Assembly: GCF_001939735.1 (NCBI RefSeq)
Contig: NZ_MJIL01000090.1
Coordinates: 304,176 to 368,175 of the forward strand
DNA length: 64,000 nt
Direction: 5' to 3'
Source of the DNA: Photobacterium proteolyticum
Lineage (GTDB): Bacteria; Pseudomonadota; Gammaproteobacteria; Enterobacterales; Vibrionaceae
Below, piece by piece: positions 9,052-18,520 of the stretch (the stretch's first letter is position 1; each line of letters starts with the position of its first letter). The translations under genes and the position numbers were made by a program. The notes below the pieces were generated by a model that was given only the letters and a program-made list of their open reading frames with translations, was not told where the DNA came from and did not search any database.

Positions 9052-10032
9052 ATGTCGGATGCTGCGCAACTGCACCAAGACTCAATCATTATCGACGGTC
9101 TGATCATCGCCCGATGGGATCGTGCCCTGTTCGAGGATATGGCAAAAGGAGGGCTAACGACCGCCAACTGCACGGTATCGGTGTGGGAGGGCTTTCAGGC
9201 AACCGTTGACAATATTGTCGAGTTTAACGGGTTCTTCCGCGATCATGGCGATCTCATTCGTGCTGTCTGTTGTACCGAAGACATTTATCTTGCCAAGGAA
9301 GAGGGCAAAACCGGGATCATACTTGGTTTTCAAAATGTACATGCGTTCGAAGATCAGATTGGTTATGTTGAGATCTTCAAAAAACTCGGGGTCGGGATCG
9401 CGCAGATGGCCTATAACACCCAGAACCTGGTGGGGACAGGATGTTATGAACGCGACGGTGGGTTATCCGGTTTTGGCCATGAAGTTGTTGCCGAGATGAA
9501 CCGGGTCGGCATGATGTGCGATCTTTCCCATGTCGGGGCAACAACTTCTCAGGAGGTGATCCTGGCATCGAAAAAACCAGTCTGTTACTCCCACTGTCTT
9601 CCGTTGGGGCTCAAGGAGCATCCCCGCAATAAATCAGACGATGAGCTGAGATTCATCGCCGATCATGGCGGCTTTATCGGGGTTACCATGTTCGCGCCTT
9701 TCCTGAAGAACGGTATCAATTCCACCATCGAGGACTATGTCGAAGCGATTGACTATATCGTCAATATTGTGGGTGAAGATTGTGTCGGGATCGGCACCGA
9801 TTTTACTCAGGGCCATGATCAGGCTTTCTTCGAGTGGCTGACTCATGACAAGGGCTATGCCCGACGGTTAACGCGGTTTGGTGAAATCATCAACCCCAAG
9901 GGGATCCGTACCGTCGGCGAGTTTCCTAATTTGACCCAGGCTCTGCTGGATCACGGCTGGCCGGAGAGCAGAGTGAAGAAAATCATGGGAGAGAACTGGG
10001 TTAGGACTCTCAAAGCAGTGTGGGACGAATAG
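9052..10032 (+). CDS. M19 membrane-dipeptidase homologue of betaine-catabolic clusters
   Basis: A 326-residue TIM-barrel protein of the renal dipeptidase (M19) family, shown by MCDLSHVG, CYSHCLPLGLKEHPRN, HGGFIGVTMF and VGIGTDF. No signal peptide is visible, so it is probably cytoplasmic. The usual N-terminal zinc motif H-x-D is absent; the equivalent position reads IIIDGLIIARWDR, so the metal site may differ. A dipeptidase, a DUF5943 protein, dgcA and dgcB are adjacent in Pseudomonas as well (from memory), so this gene belongs to the dimethylglycine module although its substrate is unknown. ATG follows GGAGGGAAGAGT. Confidence 0.88.
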   Translation: MSDAAQLHQDSIIIDGLIIARWDRALFEDMAKGGLTTANCTVSVWEGFQATVDNIVEFNGFFRDHGDLIRAVCCTEDIYLAKEEGKTGIILGFQNVHAFEDQIGYVEIFKKLGVGIAQMAYNTQNLVGTGCYERDGGLSGFGHEVVAEMNRVGMMCDLSHVGATTSQEVILASKKPVCYSHCLPLGLKEHPRNKSDDELRFIADHGGFIGVTMFAPFLKNGINSTIEDYVEAIDYIVNIVGEDCVGIGTDFTQGHDQAFFEWLTHDKGYARRLTRFGEIINPKGIRTVGEFPNLTQALLDHGWPESRVKKIMGENWVRTLKAVWDE

Positions 10033-10587
10033 ATGCCAACATTACCTTACTCGAAAACACATGTCCCGGAAGTGCCTATCGAGGTGGACAGCGAGTCCGG
10101 CGTCTGGAGTACCAACGGGCTCCCGATGCTGTATGTCCCTAGGCACTTTTTTATCAATAACCACACCGCAGTGGAAGAGGCTCTCGGGGCCGAGAAGTAT
10201 GCCGAGATCCTCTATGGCGCTGGCTACCAATCGGCTTATTACTGGTGTGAAAAAGAATCGGAAACCCACGGCCTGCAGGGCGCAGAGGTGTTTGAGCACT
10301 ATATGAAGCGCCTGTCGCAACGGGGCTGGGGCCAGTTTGTCATTGAGAGCCTGGATGTTTCTGAAGGACGGGCCAAAGTGCGGTTACACCATTCGGCTTT
10401 CGTTTATCACTACGGCAAGGCTGATCGCAAAGTGGATTACATGTTCACGGGCTGGTTTGCCGGTGCGATGGATCAGATCACCCGGGGAATAGGCCAGCCG
10501 ATAGAGACGGTTGCCGTCCAGCAACAGAGCGAGGCGCAGACAGGTTGTGATTACGGCCTGTTTGAAGTGATGCCCAGGGACAATTGA
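10033..10587 (+). CDS. DUF5943-type protein of the dimethylglycine cluster
   Basis: A 184-residue soluble protein that starts on the base after the dipeptidase stop codon, so the two are translationally coupled. It contains ALGAEKYAEILYGAGYQSAY and a C-terminal region FTGWFAGAMDQITRGIGQPIE that recalls V4R-like ligand-binding domains. There is no signal peptide or membrane segment. Position immediately before dgcA matches the conserved hypothetical protein found in Pseudomonas dimethylglycine clusters. Biochemical role is unknown; a sensing or chaperone role for the demethylase is possible but not shown. Confidence 0.75.
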   Translation: MPTLPYSKTHVPEVPIEVDSESGVWSTNGLPMLYVPRHFFINNHTAVEEALGAEKYAEILYGAGYQSAYYWCEKESETHGLQGAEVFEHYMKRLSQRGWGQFVIESLDVSEGRAKVRLHHSAFVYHYGKADRKVDYMFTGWFAGAMDQITRGIGQPIETVAVQQQSEAQTGCDYGLFEVMPRDN

Positions 10588-10599
10588 TAAGGAGTGGGG

Positions 10600-12669
10600 A
10601 TGTCGCAGTTTGATGCTATTTTCCAGCCGCTGGCGATTAATCAGCTGATGATCCGTAACCGGATAGTCAGTACCGCCCATGCCGAAGTCTACGCCACCTT
10701 AAATGGGATGCCGACCAAGCGCTATATTCGTTATTACGAGGAAAAAGCCAAAGGCGGGATCGGGTTGTGTATTTGCGGCGGGTCGAGTCCGGTCTCGATA
10801 GACAGTCCGCAAGGGTGGTGGAAGTCGGTGAACCTCTGTACCGATGACGTTATTCCTCACCTGCAGCAATTGGCTGAGGCGGTTCACCAGCACGGTGCGC
10901 ATATCATGATTCAGATCACCCATATGGGACGCCGATCGCGCTGGGACGGTGGGGACTGGCCGCACCTTCTCAGCCCAAGTGGTATTCGTGAACCGGTTCA
11001 CCGGGCAACCTGCAAAATTATCGAGCCGGAAGAGATTGAGCGGATCATTGATGATTATGCTGCCGCTGCTCAGCGGGTAAAGGCGGGAGGACTGGACGGT
11101 GTTGAGCTGTCGGCGGTTCACCAGCATCTGATTGACCAGTTTTGGAGCCCGAGAGTCAACAAGCGGGATGATGAGTGGGGAGGCAGCTTCGAAAACAGGA
11201 TGCGCTTTGGCCTTAAGGTGCTGGAAGCCGTTCGCCGTGAAGTCGGTCCTGATTTTGCCGTCGGTATGCGCATTTGTGGTGACGAGTTCCACCCTGATGG
11301 TTTGACCCATGATGACATGAAGCAGATTGCAGCGTATTACGATGCGACTGGTCTGGTGGACTATTTTGGCGTCGTCGGCTCTGGCTGTGATACCCACAAT
11401 ACCCTTGCCAACGTGATCCCTAACATGAGCTATCCGCCCGAGCCATTTTTGCATCTGGCGGCCGGTATCAAGCAGGTGGTTAGCGTGCCGGTGATCCATG
11501 CCCAGAATATAAAGGATCCCACTCAGGCCGAACGTGTGCTGGAAGGCGGCTATGTGGATTTTGTCGGGATGACCCGAGCCCATATTGCCGATCCGCATCT
11601 GATTGCCAAGATCAGGTTGGGTCAGGTTGATCAGATCCGCCAGTGCGTCGGTGCCAATTATTGCATTGATCGTCAGTATCAGGGGCTGGATGTACTTTGT
11701 CTGCAAAATGCGGCGACTTCGCGTGAAGAGACAATGCCCCATATCATCACGAAAACTGACGGCCCGGTTCGAAAAGTAGTGGTGGTTGGTGGGGGCCCCG
11801 CCGGTATGGAGGCGGCACGGGTTTGTGCTGAACGTGGCCATGATGTCACTTTGATTGAGAAATCCTCCCGGCTTGGCGGACAGATCACGCTGGCAGCTAA
11901 AGCACCGCAGCGAGAGCAAATCGCAGGGATCACCCGTTGGTTTGAGCTGGAGCTGGCGCGACTGGGGGTCACTCTGGAAATGGACACCGAAGCGGACGCA
12001 GAGGGTATTCTGGCGCTGAGTCCTGATGTGGTGATTCTGGCGGTCGGTGGTAAGCCGTTCATTGAGCAGTTTCCGGGCTGGGGAGCGCAGGACGGTTTGG
12101 TTGTCAGTAGCTGGGATATTCTGAGTGGCAGGGTAGAGCCGGGCAGCAATGTGCTGGTCTACGACACTATCTGCGAGTTTTCGGGGATGTCGGTTGCCGA
12201 TTATCTGGCGGCGAAAGGTGCACTGGTTGAATTGGTGACTGATGACTTGAAACCCGGAGTGGCTGTCGGTGGTACCACCTTCCCAACCTATTACCGTAGC
12301 CTCTATCAGCGAGAAGTGATCATGACGCCGGACTTTCGTTTGGAACAGGTATACCGGGAAGGCGAGAAAGTCATCGCCGTGCTGGAGAACGAGTATACCC
12401 AGCAGCGGGAAGAGCGGGTGGTGGATCAGGTCGTCATAGAAAATGGTATACGGCCTTGTGAAGCCCTGTATTACCAATTGAAGCCGGGCTCGATCAATAA
12501 AGGTCAGGTTGATCTGGCTGCATTGTACGCGGCCAAGCCGCAGCCGGAACTTGCTCATCATGCAGGCAATGGTCAGGGCTACCTGTTGTACCGGATCGGT
12601 GACTGTGCTTCACAGCGAAATATTCATGCTGCAATCTATGATGCCTTGCGTCTTTGCAAAGACTTTTGA
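10600..12669 (+). CDS. dgcA: Dimethylglycine demethylase subunit DgcA (Old Yellow Enzyme-type flavoprotein)
   Basis: A 689-residue NADH:flavin oxidoreductase/trimethylamine dehydrogenase-like enzyme that oxidises dimethylglycine to sarcosine. It has an N-terminal FMN TIM barrel (SRNRIVSTAHAE-type start, ITHMGRRSRWDGG, WSPRVNKRDDEWGGS), a cysteine cluster for a 4Fe-4S centre (CVGANYCIDRQ, then VLCLQ), and a C-terminal FAD/NAD domain with VVVGGGPAGMEAARVCAERG at about residue 389. ATG 10600 is preferred over GTG 10594 because AAGGAG at 10588-10594 is correctly spaced from it. It hands electrons to dgcB and the ETF pair downstream. Confidence 0.92.
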   Translation: MSQFDAIFQPLAINQLMIRNRIVSTAHAEVYATLNGMPTKRYIRYYEEKAKGGIGLCICGGSSPVSIDSPQGWWKSVNLCTDDVIPHLQQLAEAVHQHGAHIMIQITHMGRRSRWDGGDWPHLLSPSGIREPVHRATCKIIEPEEIERIIDDYAAAAQRVKAGGLDGVELSAVHQHLIDQFWSPRVNKRDDEWGGSFENRMRFGLKVLEAVRREVGPDFAVGMRICGDEFHPDGLTHDDMKQIAAYYDATGLVDYFGVVGSGCDTHNTLANVIPNMSYPPEPFLHLAAGIKQVVSVPVIHAQNIKDPTQAERVLEGGYVDFVGMTRAHIADPHLIAKIRLGQVDQIRQCVGANYCIDRQYQGLDVLCLQNAATSREETMPHIITKTDGPVRKVVVVGGGPAGMEAARVCAERGHDVTLIEKSSRLGGQITLAAKAPQREQIAGITRWFELELARLGVTLEMDTEADAEGILALSPDVVILAVGGKPFIEQFPGWGAQDGLVVSSWDILSGRVEPGSNVLVYDTICEFSGMSVADYLAAKGALVELVTDDLKPGVAVGGTTFPTYYRSLYQREVIMTPDFRLEQVYREGEKVIAVLENEYTQQREERVVDQVVIENGIRPCEALYYQLKPGSINKGQVDLAALYAAKPQPELAHHAGNGQGYLLYRIGDCASQRNIHAAIYDALRLCKDF

Positions 12670-12685
12670 GCGTTGTTTTGTAATG

Positions 12686-12723
12686 AATAGCTCTGTAGTA
12701 AATAGCTCTGTGATGAATAGCTT
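12686..12723. repeat. Short tandem repeat between dgcA and dgcB (15-bp period)
   Basis: The core AATAGC recurs at 12686, 12701 and 12716, with the first two full units reading AATAGCTCTGTAGTA and AATAGCTCTGTGATG. It fills most of the short gap between two cotranscribed genes. The core GCTCTGT also recurs in the repeat-rich 3' end of the regulator gene at 16799-18022. Confidence 0.6.
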
Positions 12724-12772
12724 TTTGACTTAACTCTTATCGCCTCACAACTCGCGCAGAAAGGGGGTAACG

Positions 12773-14704
12773 ATGCTGACACCTTTAGTTTCCGTGCTGT
12801 TATTGCTGGGATTGCTAATCACGTTGTTCGGTGCCGTTCGCCGAGTGAGGCTCTGGCGTCAGGGAAAACCTTTTGCGGTTAATGTCTGGGCCGGGTTATC
12901 GAACATCCCGAGACGGTATCTGGGTGATCTCCATAATGTTGTTGCTCGTGAAAAAGCGACTGCTCATATGCATGTGGCAACCGCCGGAGGCTTTGTTGCC
13001 GCTATGGTGATGCTGAGCATTATTTACCTTCTTGGCATCAACAGCGGGGCAATGTATTTGCTGGCGCTTATTGCCTGTATGGTCATGTTGCTGGGGGCGC
13101 AGCTGGTGGCAGGGAGACGTCGTTCGGCGCCAGCGCATTTGTCTACCGGCCCCTGGGTGAGGCTGCCGAAAAGCCTCAAAGTATTTGCAGGAACATTTTT
13201 GCTTGTCAGTATTTTTGGCCTGTTGGGGATAGATAACTTGCCGTCAATACTGCTTGTTTTACTGGGAGTTGCAATGATAGCGGGCATGGGCGAGATGCTG
13301 CTCGGGATGACCTGGGGCGGTCCGATGAAACATGCTTTTGCTGGCGCACTACATCTGGCTTTCCATCCTCGCCCTGAGCGCTTTGGCGGTGGTCAGTCAA
13401 CGGGACTCAGGCCGCTTGACTTGACCGAGCCGCATTTGGGGGTAGATAAACCAACTGATTTTCACTGGAACCAGCTGCTGGGCTTTGATGCCTGCGTACA
13501 ATGTGGCCGCTGTGAGAAGGCGTGCCCGGCCTTTGCAGCCGGCCAGCCGCTGAATCCGAAAAAGCTGATCCAGGATATGGTTGTCGGTATGACTGGCAGC
13601 TCGACAGCCAGTTATCATGGCAGCGTTCATCCGGGTCAAGAACCGCAACTTGGAGAGAAAGCCGTTTGCGGCGGGCCTGAGCGGTCTTTGTTTGAGGGCT
13701 TACTGGATCCTGATACCGTCTGGTCATGCACCACGTGCAGAGCCTGTGTCGAGGAATGCCCGATGATGATCGAGCATGTGGACGCGATCGTTGATTTGCG
13801 TCGTTATCTGACTCTTGAACAAGGCGCGACTCCCGGTAAAGGGCCGGACATGCTTGAAAACCTGATCGCGACCGATAACCCCAACGGTCACCCTCCACAG
13901 CAACGCAATAACTGGGCTGTCGATCTGCATATTCCCTTGCTGGCTGATGTGAAGCAGGTCGATGTGCTGCTCTGGGTGGGCGACGGGGCGTTCGACATGC
14001 GCAACCAGCGTACACTTCGGGCCCTGGTTACCTTGCTGCAGCGGGCGAAGGTTGATTTTGCTGTGCTGGGCAATGAAGAACTTGATTGCGGTGATTTGGC
14101 CCGCCGCCTTGGTGACGAGGCAACCTTTCAGCGCCTTGCAAGAGCCAATATAAACACATTGAGTAAATACAGATTCAAGCGGATTGTGACAGCAGATCCG
14201 CATGCGTTTCATCTTCTGAAAAACGAGTATCCGGATTTTACCGGTAACTATAGTGTTTACCACCATACCCAGTTGCTGGCAGAACTGGTCGCTCAAGAGA
14301 GCCTGAAGCTGGAGCCTGTTCGGGATCTGTCGGTGACTTATCATGACCCTTGTTATCTGGGGCGCTATAACGGCGGCTATGAACCCCCTAGATCCTTGTT
14401 ACGGGCTATCGGGATCGAAATTAAAGAAATGGAACGTTCGGGCTATCGCTCTCGTTGTTGTGGTGGCGGAGGCGGTGCGCCTGTCACCGATATTACAGGC
14501 AAGCGCCGAATACCGGATATGCGAATGGATGATGTGAGGGAAACAGGAGCTGAGATTGTTGTCGTTGCCTGTCCGCAGTGCAGCCTAATGCTAGAAGGGG
14601 TTGTCGAGCCTCGACCCGAGGTTCGGGATATTGCCGAGTTGCTGTTGGAAGCCCTGCCTCAGCAGACTCGGTATCTTCAAGCCGCTGAAGAGGAGGCGTC
14701 ATGA
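12773..14704 (+). CDS. dgcB: Dimethylglycine demethylase subunit DgcB (membrane Fe-S oxidoreductase)
   Basis: A 643-residue protein. The first 180 residues hold about five hydrophobic segments (for example LTPLVSVLLLLGLLITLFGA), anchoring it to the inner membrane. Two 4Fe-4S ferredoxin motifs follow: CVQCGRCEKACP and CTTCRACVEECP, around residues 242-330. The C-terminal half has cysteine-rich CCG-type domains (HDPCYLGRYN, SRCCGGGGGAP, CPQCSLMLE) as in heterodisulfide reductase and glycolate oxidase Fe-S subunits. It likely moves electrons from DgcA and the ETF to the quinone pool. Its stop overlaps the start of the next gene by four bases. Confidence 0.9.
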   Translation: MLTPLVSVLLLLGLLITLFGAVRRVRLWRQGKPFAVNVWAGLSNIPRRYLGDLHNVVAREKATAHMHVATAGGFVAAMVMLSIIYLLGINSGAMYLLALIACMVMLLGAQLVAGRRRSAPAHLSTGPWVRLPKSLKVFAGTFLLVSIFGLLGIDNLPSILLVLLGVAMIAGMGEMLLGMTWGGPMKHAFAGALHLAFHPRPERFGGGQSTGLRPLDLTEPHLGVDKPTDFHWNQLLGFDACVQCGRCEKACPAFAAGQPLNPKKLIQDMVVGMTGSSTASYHGSVHPGQEPQLGEKAVCGGPERSLFEGLLDPDTVWSCTTCRACVEECPMMIEHVDAIVDLRRYLTLEQGATPGKGPDMLENLIATDNPNGHPPQQRNNWAVDLHIPLLADVKQVDVLLWVGDGAFDMRNQRTLRALVTLLQRAKVDFAVLGNEELDCGDLARRLGDEATFQRLARANINTLSKYRFKRIVTADPHAFHLLKNEYPDFTGNYSVYHHTQLLAELVAQESLKLEPVRDLSVTYHDPCYLGRYNGGYEPPRSLLRAIGIEIKEMERSGYRSRCCGGGGGAPVTDITGKRRIPDMRMDDVRETGAEIVVVACPQCSLMLEGVVEPRPEVRDIAELLLEALPQQTRYLQAAEEEAS

Positions 14705-15951
14705 GTAAAGTATTTCGTCGCGACCCTCGTCAAGAGCGCATCCATCGTAATCGCCTTCATCGTTTGCATCACACCTTTGCGGCTAATCCTGAAACATCTC
14801 TTGAAACAAGCTCTGGAGCAATGCCTACAATTGAACCTCAAGGCTGGAACGCTTCCCGGTTGCCCTTGCACCGAGTCGATAACCCTGAGTTTTATATCGC
14901 CGTCGTTCCCGAGATGAGTGGAGGCAGGCTAACCAGTGCTGACAGGAACATGCTGGGTCTAGCGCAGCAGTTGGCGAACAGCGGTATTGGGTATGATCAG
15001 AGTATAGAAGAACAGGAAAATGTGCGGCAAGGAGCCGTGTTGGCGTTGGTTTTTTTCCCGATCAAAGATGATCGTTTCGCCGATGCAGGGATAGATCGGC
15101 TACTGGATCTCTCTGTGTTCGGAGAGGAAGGATACCAACCTGAGTATCAGCTCACTTTGCTGCTACAGGCTGACAAGCAGTTTTCTCCCCGTTATTGGCT
15201 GTTTGGTGATCAGACTATGAACAGTGCCGATCTCGGTCGCCGCCTGGCCGCCAGACTGGACGAGCGAGCAGCTACCGGGGTGGTAGAAATTGATGACAAC
15301 TGGATATGGTGCCGTGCCGGGCAAAGTGCGAAAGAGTATCGCCGCCCACATGAACGTATCTTGCTGGTGACGGAACAGATCGCTGACCCGGTGAGTAACT
15401 ACCGTTATCAATCAAGCCTGGTTGAGTTAGATCCAATTGCGCCGGAAATGACGCCATCAGTACCGTCAAAAATTGAAGATTTGGGCTTGGTTACCGTAGA
15501 TCCTAGATCTGTTTCCTTGGTGGAAGCGGAGTTTGTGGTTGCAGGTGGCAATGGCGTAACAGACTGGTCCTTGTTTCATCAGGTGGCAGCGGCATTGGGG
15601 GCAACTGAAGGGGCAAGTCGTGTGGCGGTTGATGACGGCAACATGCCACGATCAACCCAGGTTGGCGCATCCGGCACCTTGGTCTCGGCCCGCGTGTATT
15701 TGGCGGTGGGGATCTCCGGGGCGATCCAGCATCTGCAGGGAATGACCCATTGCGATACGGTGATCGCCATCAATCTTGATCCGGGGTGCGCTATGGTCAA
15801 CCGGGCAGATCTTAGCGTGATCGGTGACAGCAGCGAGATCATGCAGGCTCTGGTTGACAGTATTAGCCACAGAGAGAGTGAAAGTCAGGCTGGAGAGTTG
15901 ACCGGAGCTGATAGCGAACAGGTTAAGGAGAAGTGGGATGATGCTGTGTGA
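14701..15951 (+). CDS. etfA: Electron transfer flavoprotein alpha subunit, divergent
   Basis: A 416-residue protein whose C-terminal 130 residues are a clear ETF-alpha FAD domain: VVAGGNGVTDW, VGASGTLVSARVYLAVGISG, AINLDPGCAMVNRADLSVIGD. The first 60 residues are basic and extended (MSKVFRRDPRQERIHRNRLH), and the middle is poorly conserved, so this belongs to the divergent ETF pair found beside dgcAB rather than to the beta-oxidation ETF. It overlaps dgcB by four bases and etfB by 14 bases, so the four genes form one translational unit. Confidence 0.88.
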   Translation: MSKVFRRDPRQERIHRNRLHRLHHTFAANPETSLETSSGAMPTIEPQGWNASRLPLHRVDNPEFYIAVVPEMSGGRLTSADRNMLGLAQQLANSGIGYDQSIEEQENVRQGAVLALVFFPIKDDRFADAGIDRLLDLSVFGEEGYQPEYQLTLLLQADKQFSPRYWLFGDQTMNSADLGRRLAARLDERAATGVVEIDDNWIWCRAGQSAKEYRRPHERILLVTEQIADPVSNYRYQSSLVELDPIAPEMTPSVPSKIEDLGLVTVDPRSVSLVEAEFVVAGGNGVTDWSLFHQVAAALGATEGASRVAVDDGNMPRSTQVGASGTLVSARVYLAVGISGAIQHLQGMTHCDTVIAINLDPGCAMVNRADLSVIGDSSEIMQALVDSISHRESESQAGELTGADSEQVKEKWDDAV

Positions 15952-16759
15952 GCCGCTGCAAGTCATGGTGTTGGTATCGACCAGTATGCATTCATTAACT
16001 GGGCGCCCATGTCGTGCTTCACTGGATGCACAAGCGATTGAGCTGGCATTGCAACAGCCCGGTGCCGTGATTGAGGTTGTTCATGCTGGCAATGCAGGTG
16101 ACTCGGAACAGTCGGCATTACGAGATTACCTGGGAATGGGAATCGGGCAGATAAGTGTTCTTAAGTTGCCAGAGCTTTCCGATCCGGTATCGGCACTGGC
16201 TCAGTATGTGAATGAAGCGGAGCCCGATTTGGTGCTGTGCGGCGAACAGGCTGAATGGGGGGAAGCGTCAGGCTTGCTACCTTACCTGTTGGCAGATCAG
16301 TTAGGTTGGGCGATTGTGCCGCATATCGCTGGTTTGGCAGGTGTTGCAGATAGACATATCGAGCTTTTACAGGCGTTACCACGCGGTCAGCGCCGGAAAC
16401 TATTGGTCAAGCAACCTGTGGTGGTAACCATTAACAGTGCGGCGCCGCAGGCCAGACAAAGTGCGTTCTTAAAAGCGCGCGATGGCATCATCAATATGCT
16501 CGAATCTGAATATGATTCCGAACATGAATTTGGGCTTAAGCTTGCGGCAGATAGGGAACAGTCCCAATGGCAATTACAACCAGCAAAACAGCGCCCCAAG
16601 CGGCTGAAGATCATCACGGCGAAAACCGCTGCAGAACGGATGAAAGCTGCAACAATGGTGACGCCGAGCCAGGCGGGCAAGGTATTACAAGACACTTCCC
16701 CCCAACAGGCTGCCGAAGCCATTCTCGCCTTGCTGCGAGAAGAAGGGGTTCTCAAGTAA
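15938..16759 (+). CDS. etfB: Electron transfer flavoprotein beta subunit, divergent
   Basis: A 273-residue ETF-beta-type protein with VLVSTSMHSLTGRP at the N-terminus, DLVLCGEQAEWGEASGLLPY in the middle, and ETF-like LPRGQRRKLLVKQPVVVTIN. It pairs with the preceding alpha subunit to accept electrons from DgcA and possibly sarcosine oxidation. The start ATG (15938 or 15941) lies inside the 3' end of etfA behind AAGGAG. This is the last gene of the long + strand catabolic block; the next gene is convergent. Confidence 0.87.
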   Translation: MMLCEPLQVMVLVSTSMHSLTGRPCRASLDAQAIELALQQPGAVIEVVHAGNAGDSEQSALRDYLGMGIGQISVLKLPELSDPVSALAQYVNEAEPDLVLCGEQAEWGEASGLLPYLLADQLGWAIVPHIAGLAGVADRHIELLQALPRGQRRKLLVKQPVVVTINSAAPQARQSAFLKARDGIINMLESEYDSEHEFGLKLAADREQSQWQLQPAKQRPKRLKIITAKTAAERMKAATMVTPSQAGKVLQDTSPQQAAEAILALLREEGVLK

Positions 16760-16798
16760 TACTTTTTAATCTACTGAACTTTAAAGTTAATTAAGAAC

Positions 16799-18022
16799 CT
16801 AGCAAGCCGGGTTGGGAAGTGTAGCCTGATCGTCAAAACCGGTATCGAACAGGTTGTCATCATGCCGTTCACTGAGTTCGGTAAGTGCCGGAAGATTGGT
16901 AATTATCGGGAACTCTGTCATATTCGGTTGCACGGTGATTAATGGCTGCTCAGTGGTTATAGATTGCTCTGTGGTAATTGATTGTTCTGCGGTAATAGGC
17001 AGCTCTGTGGAAAGAGATTCCTCGCTAATCGCTGGTTGCTCGGTAGCAACTGGCTGTGACGATATCCCTTGTCGCTCATGACGAGGAGGAATACCAAAGC
17101 AATCACGGTAACATTTGCTAAAGTGAGGTGTTGAAACAAATCCGCAGGCCACGGATACCTCAATGACCGACAGATTGGTTTGTTTTAGTAACTGTCTGGC
17201 CCGGCTAAGCCGGAGCTGAAGGTAATAGCGCGAAGGTGAACATTGTAGATGTTTCTGGAACAGTCTTTCCAGCTGTCGTCGTGACAGATCGACAAACCCT
17301 GCCAGTTCATCCATTCCGATGGGTTCTTCCAGGTTGGCTTCCATCAGAGAAACGATTTCAAGCAACTTGGGCTGGGACGCTCCGACCAGGCTACGAAGCG
17401 GTACTTTCTGTACATCCTCGCCATTGCGGATCCGCTCGCACATGAACATTTCCGATATCGCCGCACTGAGCCTGTTGCCATGTTGTTTGGCCACTAAAGT
17501 GAGCATCATGTCCATTGGCGCAGTCCCGCCTGTGCTGGTCATTCGCCTGTCACTGAGGGTGAATAGCTTATTGGTGATTTTAACCGAGGGGAATAACTCC
17601 TGAAGCCCGGCCAGGTGCTCCCAGTGAATGGCGCAGTGCTGGTTTGCCATCACCCCTGCTTTTGCCAGGGCATAGCTGCCGGTGCAGATCCCGCCGAGTA
17701 TTTTTTGCTGACGATCAAGCTGGCAAAGCCAGCTTGTCAGTTGCGGGGTACAGCTGCGTTCAATCTGAACACCGCCGCAAATAATCAGTGAATCAAGTGG
17801 TAGCTGAGACGGAATGCGGTCATCGACCCTTACTTCGAGCGCATCACTGGCGGCAACAGGTTGGCCATCATCACTGAGGGTAAACCATTGGTACAGCTTC
17901 TCTCCCGAGAGTTGATTGGCCATGCGCAATACTTCAACGGCCGATGCCATCGCGATCATGGTGAAATTGTGAGTGAGATAAAAACCGATGCGCATAGGCT
18001 GTCGTGTTGTTATTGAAGTCAT
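16799..18022 (-). CDS. GlxA-family AraC-type regulator, GbdR-like
   Basis: A 407-residue regulator with an N-terminal DJ-1/PfpI-like amidase fold (MRIGFYLTHNFTMIAMASAV; LIICGGVQIERSC; ILGGICTGSYALAKAGV) and an AraC helix-turn-helix pair (MDELAGFVDLSRRQLERLFQ; VIEVSVACGFVSTPHFSKCY). This is the architecture of GbdR, the activator of betaine and dimethylglycine catabolism, and it lies beside its likely targets. After the DNA-binding domain there is an unusual tail of about 85 residues made of repeated TEQPxIT/TEQSITTEQ units, absent from ordinary GbdR. The ligand is not readable from sequence. Confidence 0.85.
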   Translation of the reverse strand: MTSITTRQPMRIGFYLTHNFTMIAMASAVEVLRMANQLSGEKLYQWFTLSDDGQPVAASDALEVRVDDRIPSQLPLDSLIICGGVQIERSCTPQLTSWLCQLDRQQKILGGICTGSYALAKAGVMANQHCAIHWEHLAGLQELFPSVKITNKLFTLSDRRMTSTGGTAPMDMMLTLVAKQHGNRLSAAISEMFMCERIRNGEDVQKVPLRSLVGASQPKLLEIVSLMEANLEEPIGMDELAGFVDLSRRQLERLFQKHLQCSPSRYYLQLRLSRARQLLKQTNLSVIEVSVACGFVSTPHFSKCYRDCFGIPPRHERQGISSQPVATEQPAISEESLSTELPITAEQSITTEQSITTEQPLITVQPNMTEFPIITNLPALTELSERHDDNLFDTGFDDQATLPNPAC

Positions 18023-18520
18023 CGCCAGTTCCCCCTAAGTTGCCACGTGATCGTGATGGGTCGAATGGTGTCAATTACCGCGAAATCCTTACAGTACACA
18101 GCGTTTTAAATACCAGGAAAAATCACCTTCTCTTTCTGTGTAATTCAGGGTTCATAAAAAGTAAATTTTTTTATCGAGAGTTAGCTCAATAAGGGGAGTT
18201 AAAAGGGGAAATTAAAGTGCAAAGTATCAAACGACGGCGAAATATGGTTCGTCGTGTCAGATTGCGATGGTTGTAAAGATTAGAGCACTAAACAAAAAAC
18301 TGACCACACTTGTTATTTCAGGCTGAGTGTAAGCAATCTCTGCGAGTTACGGCCTAGTCGCTAATAAGATCCTGTCAGTTGATAGAGACTTGTTTTCGAC
18401 ACAAAACATTTAGATCAAGCTGTTTATTTTGGATTTATTTTAATCTGTTTAAAATCAACTGCTTGTGGTTGTTTTGATAAAGGGTTTTTCCTTGTTATTC
18501 ATTACGGCACGAAACATTTT
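18023..18520. other. Intergenic region between the regulator and the bet operon
   Basis: About 500 AT-rich bases between the divergently transcribed regulator and betI. It contains the regulator's own upstream region. I see no coding sequence and no RNA gene. The bet promoter starts at its right edge. Confidence 0.6.

Noticed and set aside
14701..16759. ETF pair as the general beta-oxidation electron-transfer flavoprotein.
   Set aside because: The subunits are divergent, carry extensions and are translationally coupled to dgcB, so they belong to the dimethylglycine module.
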